64,000 nucleotides of DNA from CAIVPM01 sp964477265 (GTDB lineage Bacteria > Bacteroidota > Bacteroidia > Chitinophagales > Chitinophagaceae): the NCBI GenBank assembly GCA_964477265.1, contig CAYZDJ010000003.1, forward strand, positions 62,001 to 126,000, read 5' to 3'. The notes below the pieces were generated by a model, which saw nothing but the letters and a program-made list of their open reading frames with translations, ran no database searches and was not told the origin of the DNA. Of this stretch, positions 8,152-16,418 are shown piece after piece. The translations under genes were made by a program, and so were the position numbers. Position 1 is the stretch's first letter. Each line of letters opens with the position of its first letter.

Positions 8152-8853
8152 ATGTCTTTAAAAAATGGACAAGAATTGGTTGCATCATATCCTAAAATGC
8201 CTATAACGGTTGACTGTGTTATTTTTGGGTTTGATGATAACGAACTAAAGGTTTTACTAATACGCAGTGATCTTGAAAAATATAAAGGTTTATGGAGCCT
8301 GCTTGGCGATGTGGTGCAGGCTAATGAGGAAGTAGATGCTGCTGCTTATCGTGTGCTTGACCAACGCACAGGCATGAGTGATATTTATCTTGACCAGGTT
8401 CGTAGCTTTAGTCATCCTAATCGCCATCCTGGTGGTCGTGTAATTACAATTGCTTATTGTTCTTTATTAAATATTAAACATTATAGCTTACAAATTACAG
8501 ATAACGAACTGCACTGGCACAGCGTTTCATCAATTACAGAAATGGCTTTTGACCACAAAGAAATTTTAGAAACCTGCCACCAATGGTTGCAAAAAATGGT
8601 GCAGGAAAATCCTTTGGCGTTTAACCTTTTACCAGATAAATTTTCGTTAAGAGAGTTACAGAATTTGTATGAAGCTATTTTAGGGGTTGAATTAGACAGA
8701 AGAAACTTCAGGAAAAAATTTGCTTCAATGAAGTTGCTTATTGATTTAGAGGAAATGGAAGAAGATGTGCCACACAGACCAGGAAAACTCTATAAATTCA
8801 ACTATGAAAAATACAATAAAAACAATAGAAAATGGATTGGTATTGATTTTTAA
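8152..8853 (+). CDS. NUDIX-domain transcriptional regulator, NrtR/AraR-like
   Basis: 233 residues: an N-terminal NUDIX fold (about 15-140) and a C-terminal winged-helix domain (about 150-230, with L-R-E-L-Q-N-L-Y-E and R-R-N-F-R-K-K-F typical of this group). The NUDIX box at 52-75 is degenerate: the metal-binding R-E-x-x-E-E core reads R-V-L-D-Q-R, so hydrolysis is unlikely and ligand sensing is expected. Known relatives regulate NAD or arabinose/sugar genes; no such target is next to it here, so the effector cannot be named. Convergent with and overlapping the DUF1361 gene by 4 bases. Confidence 0.88.
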   Translation: MSLKNGQELVASYPKMPITVDCVIFGFDDNELKVLLIRSDLEKYKGLWSLLGDVVQANEEVDAAAYRVLDQRTGMSDIYLDQVRSFSHPNRHPGGRVITIAYCSLLNIKHYSLQITDNELHWHSVSSITEMAFDHKEILETCHQWLQKMVQENPLAFNLLPDKFSLRELQNLYEAILGVELDRRNFRKKFASMKLLIDLEEMEEDVPHRPGKLYKFNYEKYNKNNRKWIGIDF

Positions 8854-9500
8854 TTTTCTGTTTTAATAGTTCTTGTTAATGCCTTCATTGTATAATAAAA
8901 CAGGCCTACCATAATTGCAAATAAGAAGCTGAAACCCCAGGTGCTGGTATGTTGAAAAGGATGAATAAACCTGTGTGAAATTTCAAATATCAGCTCATCC
9001 AGATTACTAAAAACATCCCAACTGTTAAAACGTAAAAATCTGCCAAGGTACACACCAAACCCACACAGTAAAAGGCTTGCAGCAATTAATAGCTTTACTT
9101 TAGCAACTGCAATATGCTTTGTTAAAAACTGTTCAATATTGTTCAAACTCACAAACCCAAGTATTAAACCATTTAATGCAGCGGTGGTTACAATTACTAA
9201 ATCAAACCATAAAGGAATGCCGTCTCTTTTTGTAAAATGAAATAAATCTGTAACGATATAAGGAGCATTTGGAAAAAACAGCAACCACGCTAAAAGCAAT
9301 ATTGATGACTTAAGATTTAATGCTTTTTGCTTTAATAATTGATAGCTTATTGCTACAGGGATAATGGCAAGAAAAAAATTCCATACATAAAAAATATAAA
9401 TAAATTGGTTGGTAATAATTGCACGAACAAGAACCAGTGTAATTGTAAAGCACACGGATAAACTGAGTGCAAAATTTATGGACGAAGGTTTATTTTTCAT
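8850..9500 (-). CDS. DUF1361 membrane protein
   Basis: 216 residues with about 6 membrane helices. The DUF1361 hallmark F-P-N-A-P-Y-I-V-T-D-L is at about 75-85, followed by W-F-D and R-F-N-S-W-D. Function is unknown in the family. It starts 2 bases after the stop of the kinase gene, so it is very likely the last gene of the minus-strand operon beginning near 13200. Confidence 0.88.
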   Translation of the reverse strand: MKNKPSSINFALSLSVCFTITLVLVRAIITNQFIYIFYVWNFFLAIIPVAISYQLLKQKALNLKSSILLLAWLLFFPNAPYIVTDLFHFTKRDGIPLWFDLVIVTTAALNGLILGFVSLNNIEQFLTKHIAVAKVKLLIAASLLLCGFGVYLGRFLRFNSWDVFSNLDELIFEISHRFIHPFQHTSTWGFSFLFAIMVGLFYYTMKALTRTIKTEN

Positions 9501-9502
9501 TT

Positions 9503-9859
9503 TTAGTAAATTATTTTAGGTAAATAAATAATAGCTGCAATTGCAATGCTGGCAATGCTTGCAAGCAATACAGCACCTGCAGCCACATCTTTAATAATCT
9601 TTATTGAGGGATGATATTCTTCCTGCACCATATTGCATAAATTTTCAATGGCGGTGTTAACCATTTCTAAACTTATTACAACAACACAACACACTATTGT
9701 AATTAAAATTTCTGCTTTACTTAATCTCAAACCAACTGCAAGTGCTATCGCAAATACAGAAATTATTAACTGCAATTTTCCATTACGCTCGTGCAAGAAG
9801 AAATATCTTATCCCACAAAAAGCATTTGCTATTGCTTTATAAAAAGATTGCTTTTCCAA
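9503..9859 (-). CDS. dgkA: Diacylglycerol/undecaprenol kinase (DgkA family)
   Basis: 118 residues and three membrane helices, the usual size of this small integral kinase. The family signature is clear: E65-M-V-N-T-A-I-E at 65-72 and K90-D-V-A-A-G-A-V-L. Members phosphorylate diacylglycerol or, in many bacteria, undecaprenol, recycling lipid carriers of the cell envelope; which substrate is used cannot be read here. The start is TTG at 9859. Position within an envelope operon with creD supports an envelope role. Confidence 0.92.
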   Translation of the reverse strand: MEKQSFYKAIANAFCGIRYFFLHERNGKLQLIISVFAIALAVGLRLSKAEILITIVCCVVVISLEMVNTAIENLCNMVQEEYHPSIKIIKDVAAGAVLLASIASIAIAAIIYLPKIIY

Positions 9860-9870
9860 TTAATTGATGA

Positions 9871-11775
9871 CTATTGATTATTTGCTTTTTCGCCATACCA
9901 ATTTATTTTTCTGCTACCAAACATTACTAAAGCAAGAATGATAAACAACCCAATACTACCAACCAATAATGCTGCATCTTCTAAACGTATCAAAACAAAA
10001 ATGAATGCGTATAAACAGGTTAAGAATAAGCCAAAAACACTTGCAGTTTTATTACTTTTAAAATGAGATTTTGCATAAAAAGAAATGAGTAAAACCGTTG
10101 CTGCTGCTGCAACACAATAAGCTGCATCAAACATTAAAAACTCGCTGATTGATAATAGCAATGTAAAGAAGATAACTAATGCAATACCAATTAAAACATA
10201 TTGCACAGGATGCACAGGTTTCTTTTGCATCAGCTCGATAATAAAAAATAAAGCGAATGTTAAACCAATAAAAAGTATTGCATATTTAATGCTTCTATTG
10301 GTTTTTGAATATTGGTCAGTAGGTTGCAACATACTTACACCAAATGCATAATTATATTTGCTAAAATTAAAATCAGTAACAATTGCACCAAAAGGTAAAT
10401 TGGCACTATTAAAATTCCATTTAGCCTGAAACCCACTGTCATTAACATCTCTGGCGTTTGGCAAATTGTTGCCATCGAATTTTGGATTTGCCCAGGTTGA
10501 TGAAATTGTATAACTGCTGTTAACACTTAATGGCACAAAATGTAGCTGTTCGCTGCCTTTAAGTTTTAATTGAGTGTTAAAGGATATTGGCTTTTGAAAA
10601 TCCTCAAGTGTTAAATCTATATTGCTGCTTAATCCAGTTAATTCAATCTGTTTTGTTTGGTTTTCTGTTCTTACGTAGTCCTCACCTGCATTGGTGTTTA
10701 CAGTAATAGATTCCATTTCTTTTGTGGGTAAGCCAGCACTTAAATCATATTGTTTGCCATTAAAAGTTACACTTAGTTTTTCTTCAATGCCTTTAAAATC
10801 TGTGATGCCAAAACAAATTTTTGCATAGTTTAACTGTATGCTGTTTACATCAATGTCTTCCGGAACTTTAATGTTGAATTTGCCTTCACTTTTAATATCG
10901 CTTTTATAAAGCAAAACCTTATAAATGCTGCGTTGCCTTAGTTCTGGTGCAATGGTGCCTGTAACATTAAGGTCTTGTGGCAAAGCATAAAAATGTTTGG
11001 TAACAATTACTTCTTTGTTATCACTTGTTTTTTCTTTTGCCAAATAAGGAATGTATAAGTAAGGTCCATAAACAGTTTGTTCAGTTGCCCAGCCTTGCTT
11101 AACTTCTTTAACAACTTCTTGTTGTCGTTGTTGCCTTTCTTTAACTAAATTATCTACAAATACTGTTGGTATTAACATTAATAAAATTAATGCACCGGCA
11201 ATTAAACCTTTAACCAAAATTTTGTTTGATGTGTTAGGTTCTGGGTTTGCAGTACGCCAGTTATTGGTTTGTGTTGTTGTGTTGCCAATATTTTCATTGA
11301 CATTTTCAAATTGATTTTGTTCCATAAAATTGTTGTTTTGAGATGATGAGAAATAGTTGTTTATTTTTTTATTAATGATTAAGATTGCTATAATCGAACA
11401 GCCAAAAAGAGCAAGTGTGGTAAGCAAAAAATGGTATATAAATCCATTACTTAAATCGCTATTGTGCGAATTGCCAAACACTGCACCACCAATAATTCCA
11501 TAAGGAACAGTACATAAAAGGCAGGTTAGTATAAATCTTGTAATTTTTTGGCTGGTGGATAATTGAAAACCATCAATCCATTTAATTGTTAATGTTAAAA
11601 CAAATGGAATTGGAATGCTGCACAGGCAACCAAGTATAGTTACCAGGAAAATTGCAGGAAAAGCAAAAGTTGCATTGTGCATTATGAAATAAATGGCTAC
11701 ACCAAATGCAAGAATGATATTGGTCCATAACCAAATTAAAGCTGCTATTAAAACAGGCGATGGTTTCTTATTCAT
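9871..11775 (-). CDS. creD: CreD-family envelope protein with an N-terminal membrane domain
   Basis: 634 residues. Residues about 1-145 form a four-helix membrane domain not found in E. coli CreD (about 450 residues). From Met151 (an internal ATG at 11325) onward the sequence follows CreD: a helix, then K-E-R-Q-x-R-x-x-x-V-V-x-E-V, G-W-A-x-x-Q-T-V-x-G-P and a periplasmic beta-rich part, then several C-terminal helices. CreD is linked to envelope integrity and colicin or beta-lactam tolerance; the mechanism is unknown. The start is ATG at 11775 in an ATGAATAA overlap (8 bases) with the preceding gene. The frame also opens further upstream but overlaps that gene. Confidence 0.88.
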   Translation of the reverse strand: MNKKPSPVLIAALIWLWTNIILAFGVAIYFIMHNATFAFPAIFLVTILGCLCSIPIPFVLTLTIKWIDGFQLSTSQKITRFILTCLLCTVPYGIIGGAVFGNSHNSDLSNGFIYHFLLTTLALFGCSIIAILIINKKINNYFSSSQNNNFMEQNQFENVNENIGNTTTQTNNWRTANPEPNTSNKILVKGLIAGALILLMLIPTVFVDNLVKERQQRQQEVVKEVKQGWATEQTVYGPYLYIPYLAKEKTSDNKEVIVTKHFYALPQDLNVTGTIAPELRQRSIYKVLLYKSDIKSEGKFNIKVPEDIDVNSIQLNYAKICFGITDFKGIEEKLSVTFNGKQYDLSAGLPTKEMESITVNTNAGEDYVRTENQTKQIELTGLSSNIDLTLEDFQKPISFNTQLKLKGSEQLHFVPLSVNSSYTISSTWANPKFDGNNLPNARDVNDSGFQAKWNFNSANLPFGAIVTDFNFSKYNYAFGVSMLQPTDQYSKTNRSIKYAILFIGLTFALFFIIELMQKKPVHPVQYVLIGIALVIFFTLLLSISEFLMFDAAYCVAAAATVLLISFYAKSHFKSNKTASVFGLFLTCLYAFIFVLIRLEDAALLVGSIGLFIILALVMFGSRKINWYGEKANNQ

Positions 11776-12175
11776 AACGTATAGTTTGGTTTTGATTTGT
11801 ATCAGTAAATATTTCGCTGATTTGATGGCGTGTTTTGTATAAGCCAATCCACCCACTAACAACAGCAATGATTGGAAAGAATATGAAGCAACTAGTCCAT
11901 ACATTTTCTTCTACGTTAAATAGTTCAATTAAAGTATAGGCAACTGCAACACAAGCAGGAATTGATAGAATAAGCAGCAACCATTTGCGTTCCTCAATTA
12001 TTAGTAATGGCTTAATTAAGGTAAAAAGAGAATGATATAAAATCCAAGCAGCAACGCCAAAGCAACTAGCATACAATAATGACAAACCATACATTGGTGG
12101 AATTACAATTGCAGGAAGCGTTATTAATGCATAAGCAATTAACGAAGAGGTGAAAGTTAAAAAAGTAGTTTTCAT
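11768..12175 (-). CDS. Four-helix membrane protein of the creD operon
   Basis: 135 residues with four hydrophobic segments and little else, ending in a short polar tail. It resembles in size and layout the N-terminal membrane domain of the adjacent CreD protein, so the two may share origin. No catalytic motif. It lies between the winged-helix regulator and creD and overlaps creD by 8 bases, so translation is probably coupled. Function unknown; a partner of CreD or a sensor for the regulator is possible. Confidence 0.75.
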   Translation of the reverse strand: MKTTFLTFTSSLIAYALITLPAIVIPPMYGLSLLYASCFGVAAWILYHSLFTLIKPLLIIEERKWLLLILSIPACVAVAYTLIELFNVEENVWTSCFIFFPIIAVVSGWIGLYKTRHQISEIFTDTNQNQTIRYE

Positions 12176-12225
12176 GTTATTTTTTTAAAGTGCTTTTAAT
12201 TTCAAAGTGTATGTATAAAAAAAAT

Positions 12226-12522
12226 TTATTTAGTTGTATTAATCATTTGTTCTAATGCTTCAATGTGTTGTTTAAAGGCTTTTTCACCAGCTTTAGTAGC
12301 AGCATAAGTTGTGTTTGTTTTTCGACCTATAAAGCCTTTTTGTACTTTTAAATAGCCGGCTTCTTCCAGTCCTTTAATGTGGCTTGCAAGGTTGCCATCA
12401 GTAATTTGCAACAACTCTTTAAGGTCGTTAAAGTTTATTTCATCGTTCACCATTAAGGCACTCATTATGCCTAAACGAATACGATTATCGAAAGTTTTAT
12501 TTAAGTTTTGTATTGGGTTCAT
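12226..12522 (-). CDS. Winged-helix transcriptional regulator (HTH_34 type)
   Basis: 98 residues, nearly all one winged-helix domain: N-R-I-R-L-G-I-M-S-A-L (helix 1), F-N-D-L-K-E-L-L-Q-I-T-D-G-N-L-A-S-H (HTH), then Y-L-K-V-Q-K-G-F-I-G-R-K-T-x-T-x-Y (wing). This matches the small MarR/ArsR-like family in which the regulator is co-transcribed with membrane proteins. No metal-binding Cys or ligand domain is visible. Likely autoregulator of this operon (inference). Confidence 0.88.
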   Translation of the reverse strand: MNPIQNLNKTFDNRIRLGIMSALMVNDEINFNDLKELLQITDGNLASHIKGLEEAGYLKVQKGFIGRKTNTTYAATKAGEKAFKQHIEALEQMINTTK

Positions 12523-12537
12523 TTCTTATTTTTCACA

Positions 12538-13200
12538 TTAGTTTCTTTCATACTTATTCCACATAAAAACACCATAAACAATATGTAATATACCAAAGCC
12601 TGCAGCCCAAAAATATAAACCATAACCAATAAACCAAAGGTTTATAATGCCAAGTAAAATTTGCAAATAACCTAAATACCTTACCTCGCCCAATGTAAAT
12701 TTTGAGGCATTTACTAAAGCCAAGCCATAAAATATTAAGCAGCCTGGTGCAATTAACCCAAAAGTTCCAGCTTCTATTAGTTTCAATATATAAATACCAC
12801 CAGCAACTAAAGGAACCATAACATTTATAAACAATCGTTTTGAAGTGGTACCCCAAAGTTTAGTATTGGTTTTTTTGCTTCGTAAATAAGTAAATAAAAA
12901 GGAAAGAGAAAATGCTGCAATAAAAGTTACAATAGCAATTTGAAATAAACTATTACCCATAAATTCTTTTACACTTAGATTGCCATTAACAGTAACATCA
13001 TATAAATCTGAGTCTAATTTTCTTAAAGTATTTTGGTACGAATGATTAATTACATCATTGGCAAAGTAGGCACCAATTAATGCACAAAGCCCAGCAGCTA
13101 TGCCACTTAAGCCACTTAAACTTATAAACCTGCTGCTACGCTCCATCATATTTTTGATGTGCTGTAAATCTTGTTGTGGTTCTTGATTTGAAATGTTCAT
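12538..13200 (-). CDS. Membrane protein, first gene of the creD operon
   Basis: 220 residues from the ATG at 13200, chosen because upstream codons run into a repeat. A polar N-terminus (Q-Q-D-L-Q-H-I-K-N-M-M-E-R-S) is followed by about 6 membrane helices. The N-terminal I-K-x-M-M-E-R-S-x-R-F-I-S-L-S-G-L-S-G motif is, from memory, conserved in Bacteroidota genes found directly before HTH_34 regulators. Function unknown. It ends 15 bases before the regulator start, so both are probably on one transcript. Confidence 0.75.
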   Translation of the reverse strand: MNISNQEPQQDLQHIKNMMERSSRFISLSGLSGIAAGLCALIGAYFANDVINHSYQNTLRKLDSDLYDVTVNGNLSVKEFMGNSLFQIAIVTFIAAFSLSFLFTYLRSKKTNTKLWGTTSKRLFINVMVPLVAGGIYILKLIEAGTFGLIAPGCLIFYGLALVNASKFTLGEVRYLGYLQILLGIINLWFIGYGLYFWAAGFGILHIVYGVFMWNKYERN

Positions 13201-13258
13201 AAAAGCACTTTGAAATGCAAAGTAATAGTTTGAAATAATATCAACCAAATATTTTTTT

Positions 13259-13319
13259 TTCGCAGATAGCACAGATAACACTGAAGATACCTGCGATATC
13301 AGTGTTATCTGTGAGCGAA
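13259..13319. repeat. 61-bp inverted-repeat element (ACAGATAACACTGA arms)
   Basis: ACAGATAACACTGA at 13271-13284 is perfectly complementary to TCAGTGTTATCTGT at 13299-13312, and the outer parts TTCGC (13259) and GCGAA (ending 13319) also pair. It lies between two minus-strand genes, could terminate the upstream one, and shares its right arm with the leader of purL (36152-36183). Confidence 0.85.
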
Positions 13320-13376
13320 TTAATTCAAATTAATAATATAGAATTATTAAGCAAAAATCGAATTGTGAAATAGAGT

Positions 13377-14840
13377 TTATTTTATCTCAACCAAATCGCT
13401 TAGGTTATTGTTAACACTAACGCTTGCAATAAACAACTTGTTAAACTTGTTGTTTAATAAATCATCAACATTTATTTCGTCAATATCGTTTACCAAAATA
13501 AGTTGTTTAAGAGTAGCCTCTTTTGCATTTAAACCAGTAAATAAGGCATAATTTTTTATTTGTTTTAAACCTTTGTAAGTAATACTAAAATTGCTTTCAT
13601 TTTTGCTTATAACTATTGGTGCTGCTGGTTTTACGCTATCTATCCAGGGCATTGGTGGCACAATTGCAGGTGTGTTGTAATAGTTGTTTTGTAAGCTGTC
13701 ATTCCAGCCATTTGGGTTATTGTTAAAACTTTTACTACTAAAATATACACTGCCTTGTGTGGCACTACAGGTCCTTAAAATTTTAATTTGATTAGGCAAT
13801 TCTTCCTTATCACGCCAGCCTTTTGTTGTGCCAGCCCTGTATGGTGCTTGCCCAATATATAAATGCCTGCCAAAAGTGTATCTGTTCCACCAGTCTAGCA
13901 ACACATCATAGTCACATAATGTATGTTTTCTTTCCCAGTATAATTGAGGAACGCAATAATCCATCCATCCATTTTTTAGCCATAAAATAATGTTTGCATA
14001 TAAATCATCAAAATTATTAATACCTGCTTTTGTATTGCTGCCATAAGGATCTTGTGTAATGTTTCTCCAAACTCCAAATGGACTAATACCAAACTTTACT
14101 CTTCTGGGTAGTGCATTTATTGTTCGCCATAACTGAAAGATGATACTATCACAATTGCTTCTTCTCCAATCTGCCTTACTTAAAGTTGTATTTGCTTTTT
14201 TATAAAACTTGTCGTCAGGAAAATCTGTATTTTTTTTGTCGGGATATGGATAAAAATAATCATCAATATGAATTCCATCAACATTATATCGTGCAATAAT
14301 ATCTGTAACAACTTTTATAAAATGATCCCTTACTTCCTGCAATGCTGGATTAAAAAATTTTTTGCCATCGTAGTTTACAAACCATTCTGGTTTTTGCTTG
14401 CTTAAATGACTTGCTGCAACAGAAGACTCTCCATTTTTAAACACAGCACGATAAGGATTTAACCAGGCATGAAACTCCATTCCACGTTTATGTGTTTCTT
14501 CAATCATAAAATGCAATGGGTCGTAGTAAGGATTTGGAGCAACACCTTGCGTGCCAGTTAAGTATTCACTCCAAGGTTCGTAAGGCGAATTGTACAAAGC
14601 ATCTCCACATGGTCTTATTTGCACAATTAATGCATTCATTCCATTTTTTTGGTGCATATCTGCAAGCTTTATAAATTCTGCTTTTTGCTGTTCAGTAGTT
14701 AAATTTTTTTCGCTTGGAAAATCAGTGTTCAATACAGATGCCACCCACACTCCCCTGAATTCAAAGGTTGGATTTTGTTGTGCACTAGCACAATTGGCAA
14801 GAACCAATAACGATATAAAAAATTGGATTATTTTCTTCAT
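13377..14840 (-). CDS. Glycosyl hydrolase-like 10 (GHL10) family exported protein
   Basis: 487 residues. A signal peptide (about 1-20, ending A-S-A-Q) is followed by the GHL10 pattern: F-R-G-V-W-V-A-S-V near 27, N-A-L-I-V-Q-I-R-P near 69, F-H-A-W-L-N-P-Y-R near 123 and D-G-I-H-I-D-D-Y-F-Y-P near 188. Acidic residues in the last block are plausible catalytic groups in a TIM barrel. Members are proposed glycosidases, some acting on cell-wall sugars, but the substrate is unknown. The C-terminal 90 residues look like a small beta domain. The gene stands alone on the minus strand. Confidence 0.88.
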   Translation of the reverse strand: MKKIIQFFISLLVLANCASAQQNPTFEFRGVWVASVLNTDFPSEKNLTTEQQKAEFIKLADMHQKNGMNALIVQIRPCGDALYNSPYEPWSEYLTGTQGVAPNPYYDPLHFMIEETHKRGMEFHAWLNPYRAVFKNGESSVAASHLSKQKPEWFVNYDGKKFFNPALQEVRDHFIKVVTDIIARYNVDGIHIDDYFYPYPDKKNTDFPDDKFYKKANTTLSKADWRRSNCDSIIFQLWRTINALPRRVKFGISPFGVWRNITQDPYGSNTKAGINNFDDLYANIILWLKNGWMDYCVPQLYWERKHTLCDYDVLLDWWNRYTFGRHLYIGQAPYRAGTTKGWRDKEELPNQIKILRTCSATQGSVYFSSKSFNNNPNGWNDSLQNNYYNTPAIVPPMPWIDSVKPAAPIVISKNESNFSITYKGLKQIKNYALFTGLNAKEATLKQLILVNDIDEINVDDLLNNKFNKLFIASVSVNNNLSDLVEIK

Positions 14841-15076
14841 TAAAACAAAAATAAAAAATTGTTATATTTTTTTTGAGTGTGTGATTAGTTTATGAATTCT
14901 TTTCATTTGTTTAACATTACAATTAATGTGCTACAAGCTCAATGTTTAAAATTAAACTATAATATTCTGTTCTGGTCTTCTGTTTTTTTATAGCATAAAT
15001 CTTTAACTCTTATCTTCGGCTTTTATATTTTTAGTTACGATTTTATTAGCATAGAAAAATTTGATGGTTTATTAGT

Positions 15077-15817
15077 ATGAAGCAGCCAATATTTAACAAA
15101 ATTCTTGAAGATAAAAAGCAAGGCAAGAAGTCGTTTGCTGTTTTAATAGACCCTGATAAGGTTGATGTATCATCACTTAAAAAGATTATTGATTTATCTG
15201 TTGAAGCTAAAGTTGATTACTTTTTTGTTGGTGGCAGCCTTGTTATTTCAAGTCATTTAGATGAATGTATTCAGCACCTTAAATCTTCTTCAAATATTCC
15301 AGTTGTTTTGTTTCCTGGCTCTCCATCGCAGGTAAGTAAATATGCAGATGCACTTTTATATCTTTCATTAATAAGTGGTCGAAACCCAGAATTATTAATT
15401 GGTCAGCACGTTTTATCTGCTCCATTTGTAAAGCAAAGTGGATTAGAAATTATGCCAACAGGATATATGGTTGTTGATGGTGGTGCCCCAACTACAGTAA
15501 GCTATATTTCTAATGCAGCACCAATTCCTGCTGATAAAACTGATATTGCCATGTGCACTGCCATGGCAGGAGAAATGCTTGGTATGAAACTGATTTATAT
15601 GGACGCAGGCAGTGGTGCAAAGCATCCAATAACAGAAAAAATGATAAGCAAGGTAAGCAGCAATGTTGATGCTCCAATAATTGTGGGTGGCGGTATTGTT
15701 GATGCACAAAAAGCATTGGCAAATTGTAAAGCCGGTGCAGATATAATTGTAGTGGGCAATGCCATTGAAAAAGACGCAGCCTTAATAAAAGAAATAAGCA
15801 ATGCTGTACACAGTTAA
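15077..15817 (+). CDS. Geranylgeranylglyceryl phosphate synthase family protein
   Basis: 246 residues, a TIM barrel. Family motifs: F-A-V-L-I-D-P-D-K-V near 20-29, F-V-G-G-S-L near 50, P-V-V-L-F-P-G-S near 75, Y-M-D-A-G-S-G-A near 176 and I-I-V-G-G-G-I near 206, forming the sn-glycerol-1-phosphate site. The archaeal enzyme joins geranylgeranyl diphosphate to glycerol-1-phosphate to start ether lipid synthesis; the product in Bacteroidota is not established. It is followed 9 bases later by a lipoprotein gene. Confidence 0.93.
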   Translation: MKQPIFNKILEDKKQGKKSFAVLIDPDKVDVSSLKKIIDLSVEAKVDYFFVGGSLVISSHLDECIQHLKSSSNIPVVLFPGSPSQVSKYADALLYLSLISGRNPELLIGQHVLSAPFVKQSGLEIMPTGYMVVDGGAPTTVSYISNAAPIPADKTDIAMCTAMAGEMLGMKLIYMDAGSGAKHPITEKMISKVSSNVDAPIIVGGGIVDAQKALANCKAGADIIVVGNAIEKDAALIKEISNAVHS

Positions 15818-15826
15818 AATATTTAT

Positions 15827-16381
15827 ATGAAGTATTTTTTTATAATAACTTTTTTATCAATTTTTACTTCTTGCTCATTTGATAATGATGAGGCTGATAA
15901 AAATATAAATACACCATTGCCATCGCAAAAAACTGCTTCAAAAAAACCTGTAGGCGATACAAGCAAAACAGGAAATTTATTAAATGATGAATATGCAACT
16001 TATTATTTGGTAATTGCAGATACTGCTACTAATTACAATATACTTCAACAAAAAATGTATTCTCTGTCTAAACTGGCAAGTATTAAAGTTGATACCATGG
16101 GTAGGTATTTTAATAAAAAGAAAAATTTAATATGCCTGCCAGATAATGATAAGGATGAAATTTATAGAGGAGATTATGTTTCGAGAAGGTTTCCAGGCAA
16201 AACTTTAAGCATAGAGTATTTTGATTACTATACTGATGATACTTCGCCAAAAAATATGGCATTAGTAGCAGGTATTTATGATAATAAAAAAAGTGCAGAC
16301 AGTGTAGTTACGAACTTAAAACCTTTTGATTACAAAGCATACACATTACAGGCTGATATTTATGTAGGTTGTATGCATTAA
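15827..16381 (+). CDS. Small lipoprotein, possible SPOR-like fold
   Basis: 184 residues. The signal peptide ends in the lipobox F-T-S-C (Cys16). After a Ser/Thr/Lys linker, the domain from about 60 shows Y-Y-L-V-I-A-D-T-A-T and later A-L-V-A-G-I-Y-D-N-K-K-S-A-D-S-V-V, a pattern that could be a divergent SPOR (peptidoglycan-binding) domain. That assignment is weak. It follows the GGGP synthase gene by 9 bases and is probably co-transcribed. Confidence 0.7.
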   Translation: MKYFFIITFLSIFTSCSFDNDEADKNINTPLPSQKTASKKPVGDTSKTGNLLNDEYATYYLVIADTATNYNILQQKMYSLSKLASIKVDTMGRYFNKKKNLICLPDNDKDEIYRGDYVSRRFPGKTLSIEYFDYYTDDTSPKNMALVAGIYDNKKSADSVVTNLKPFDYKAYTLQADIYVGCMH

Positions 16382-16418
16382 TTAAATATGCTGTAACCAG
16401 ATTTTCTTGAAACATTCA

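Noticed and set aside
11776..11904. 43-codon N-terminal extension of creD
   Set aside because: It overlaps the preceding gene in another frame; the ATGAATAA junction at 11775 is a typical coupled start.
13201..13281. 27-codon extension of the membrane protein at 12538-13200
   Set aside because: It starts within an inverted-repeat element and adds sequence unlike the rest of the protein.
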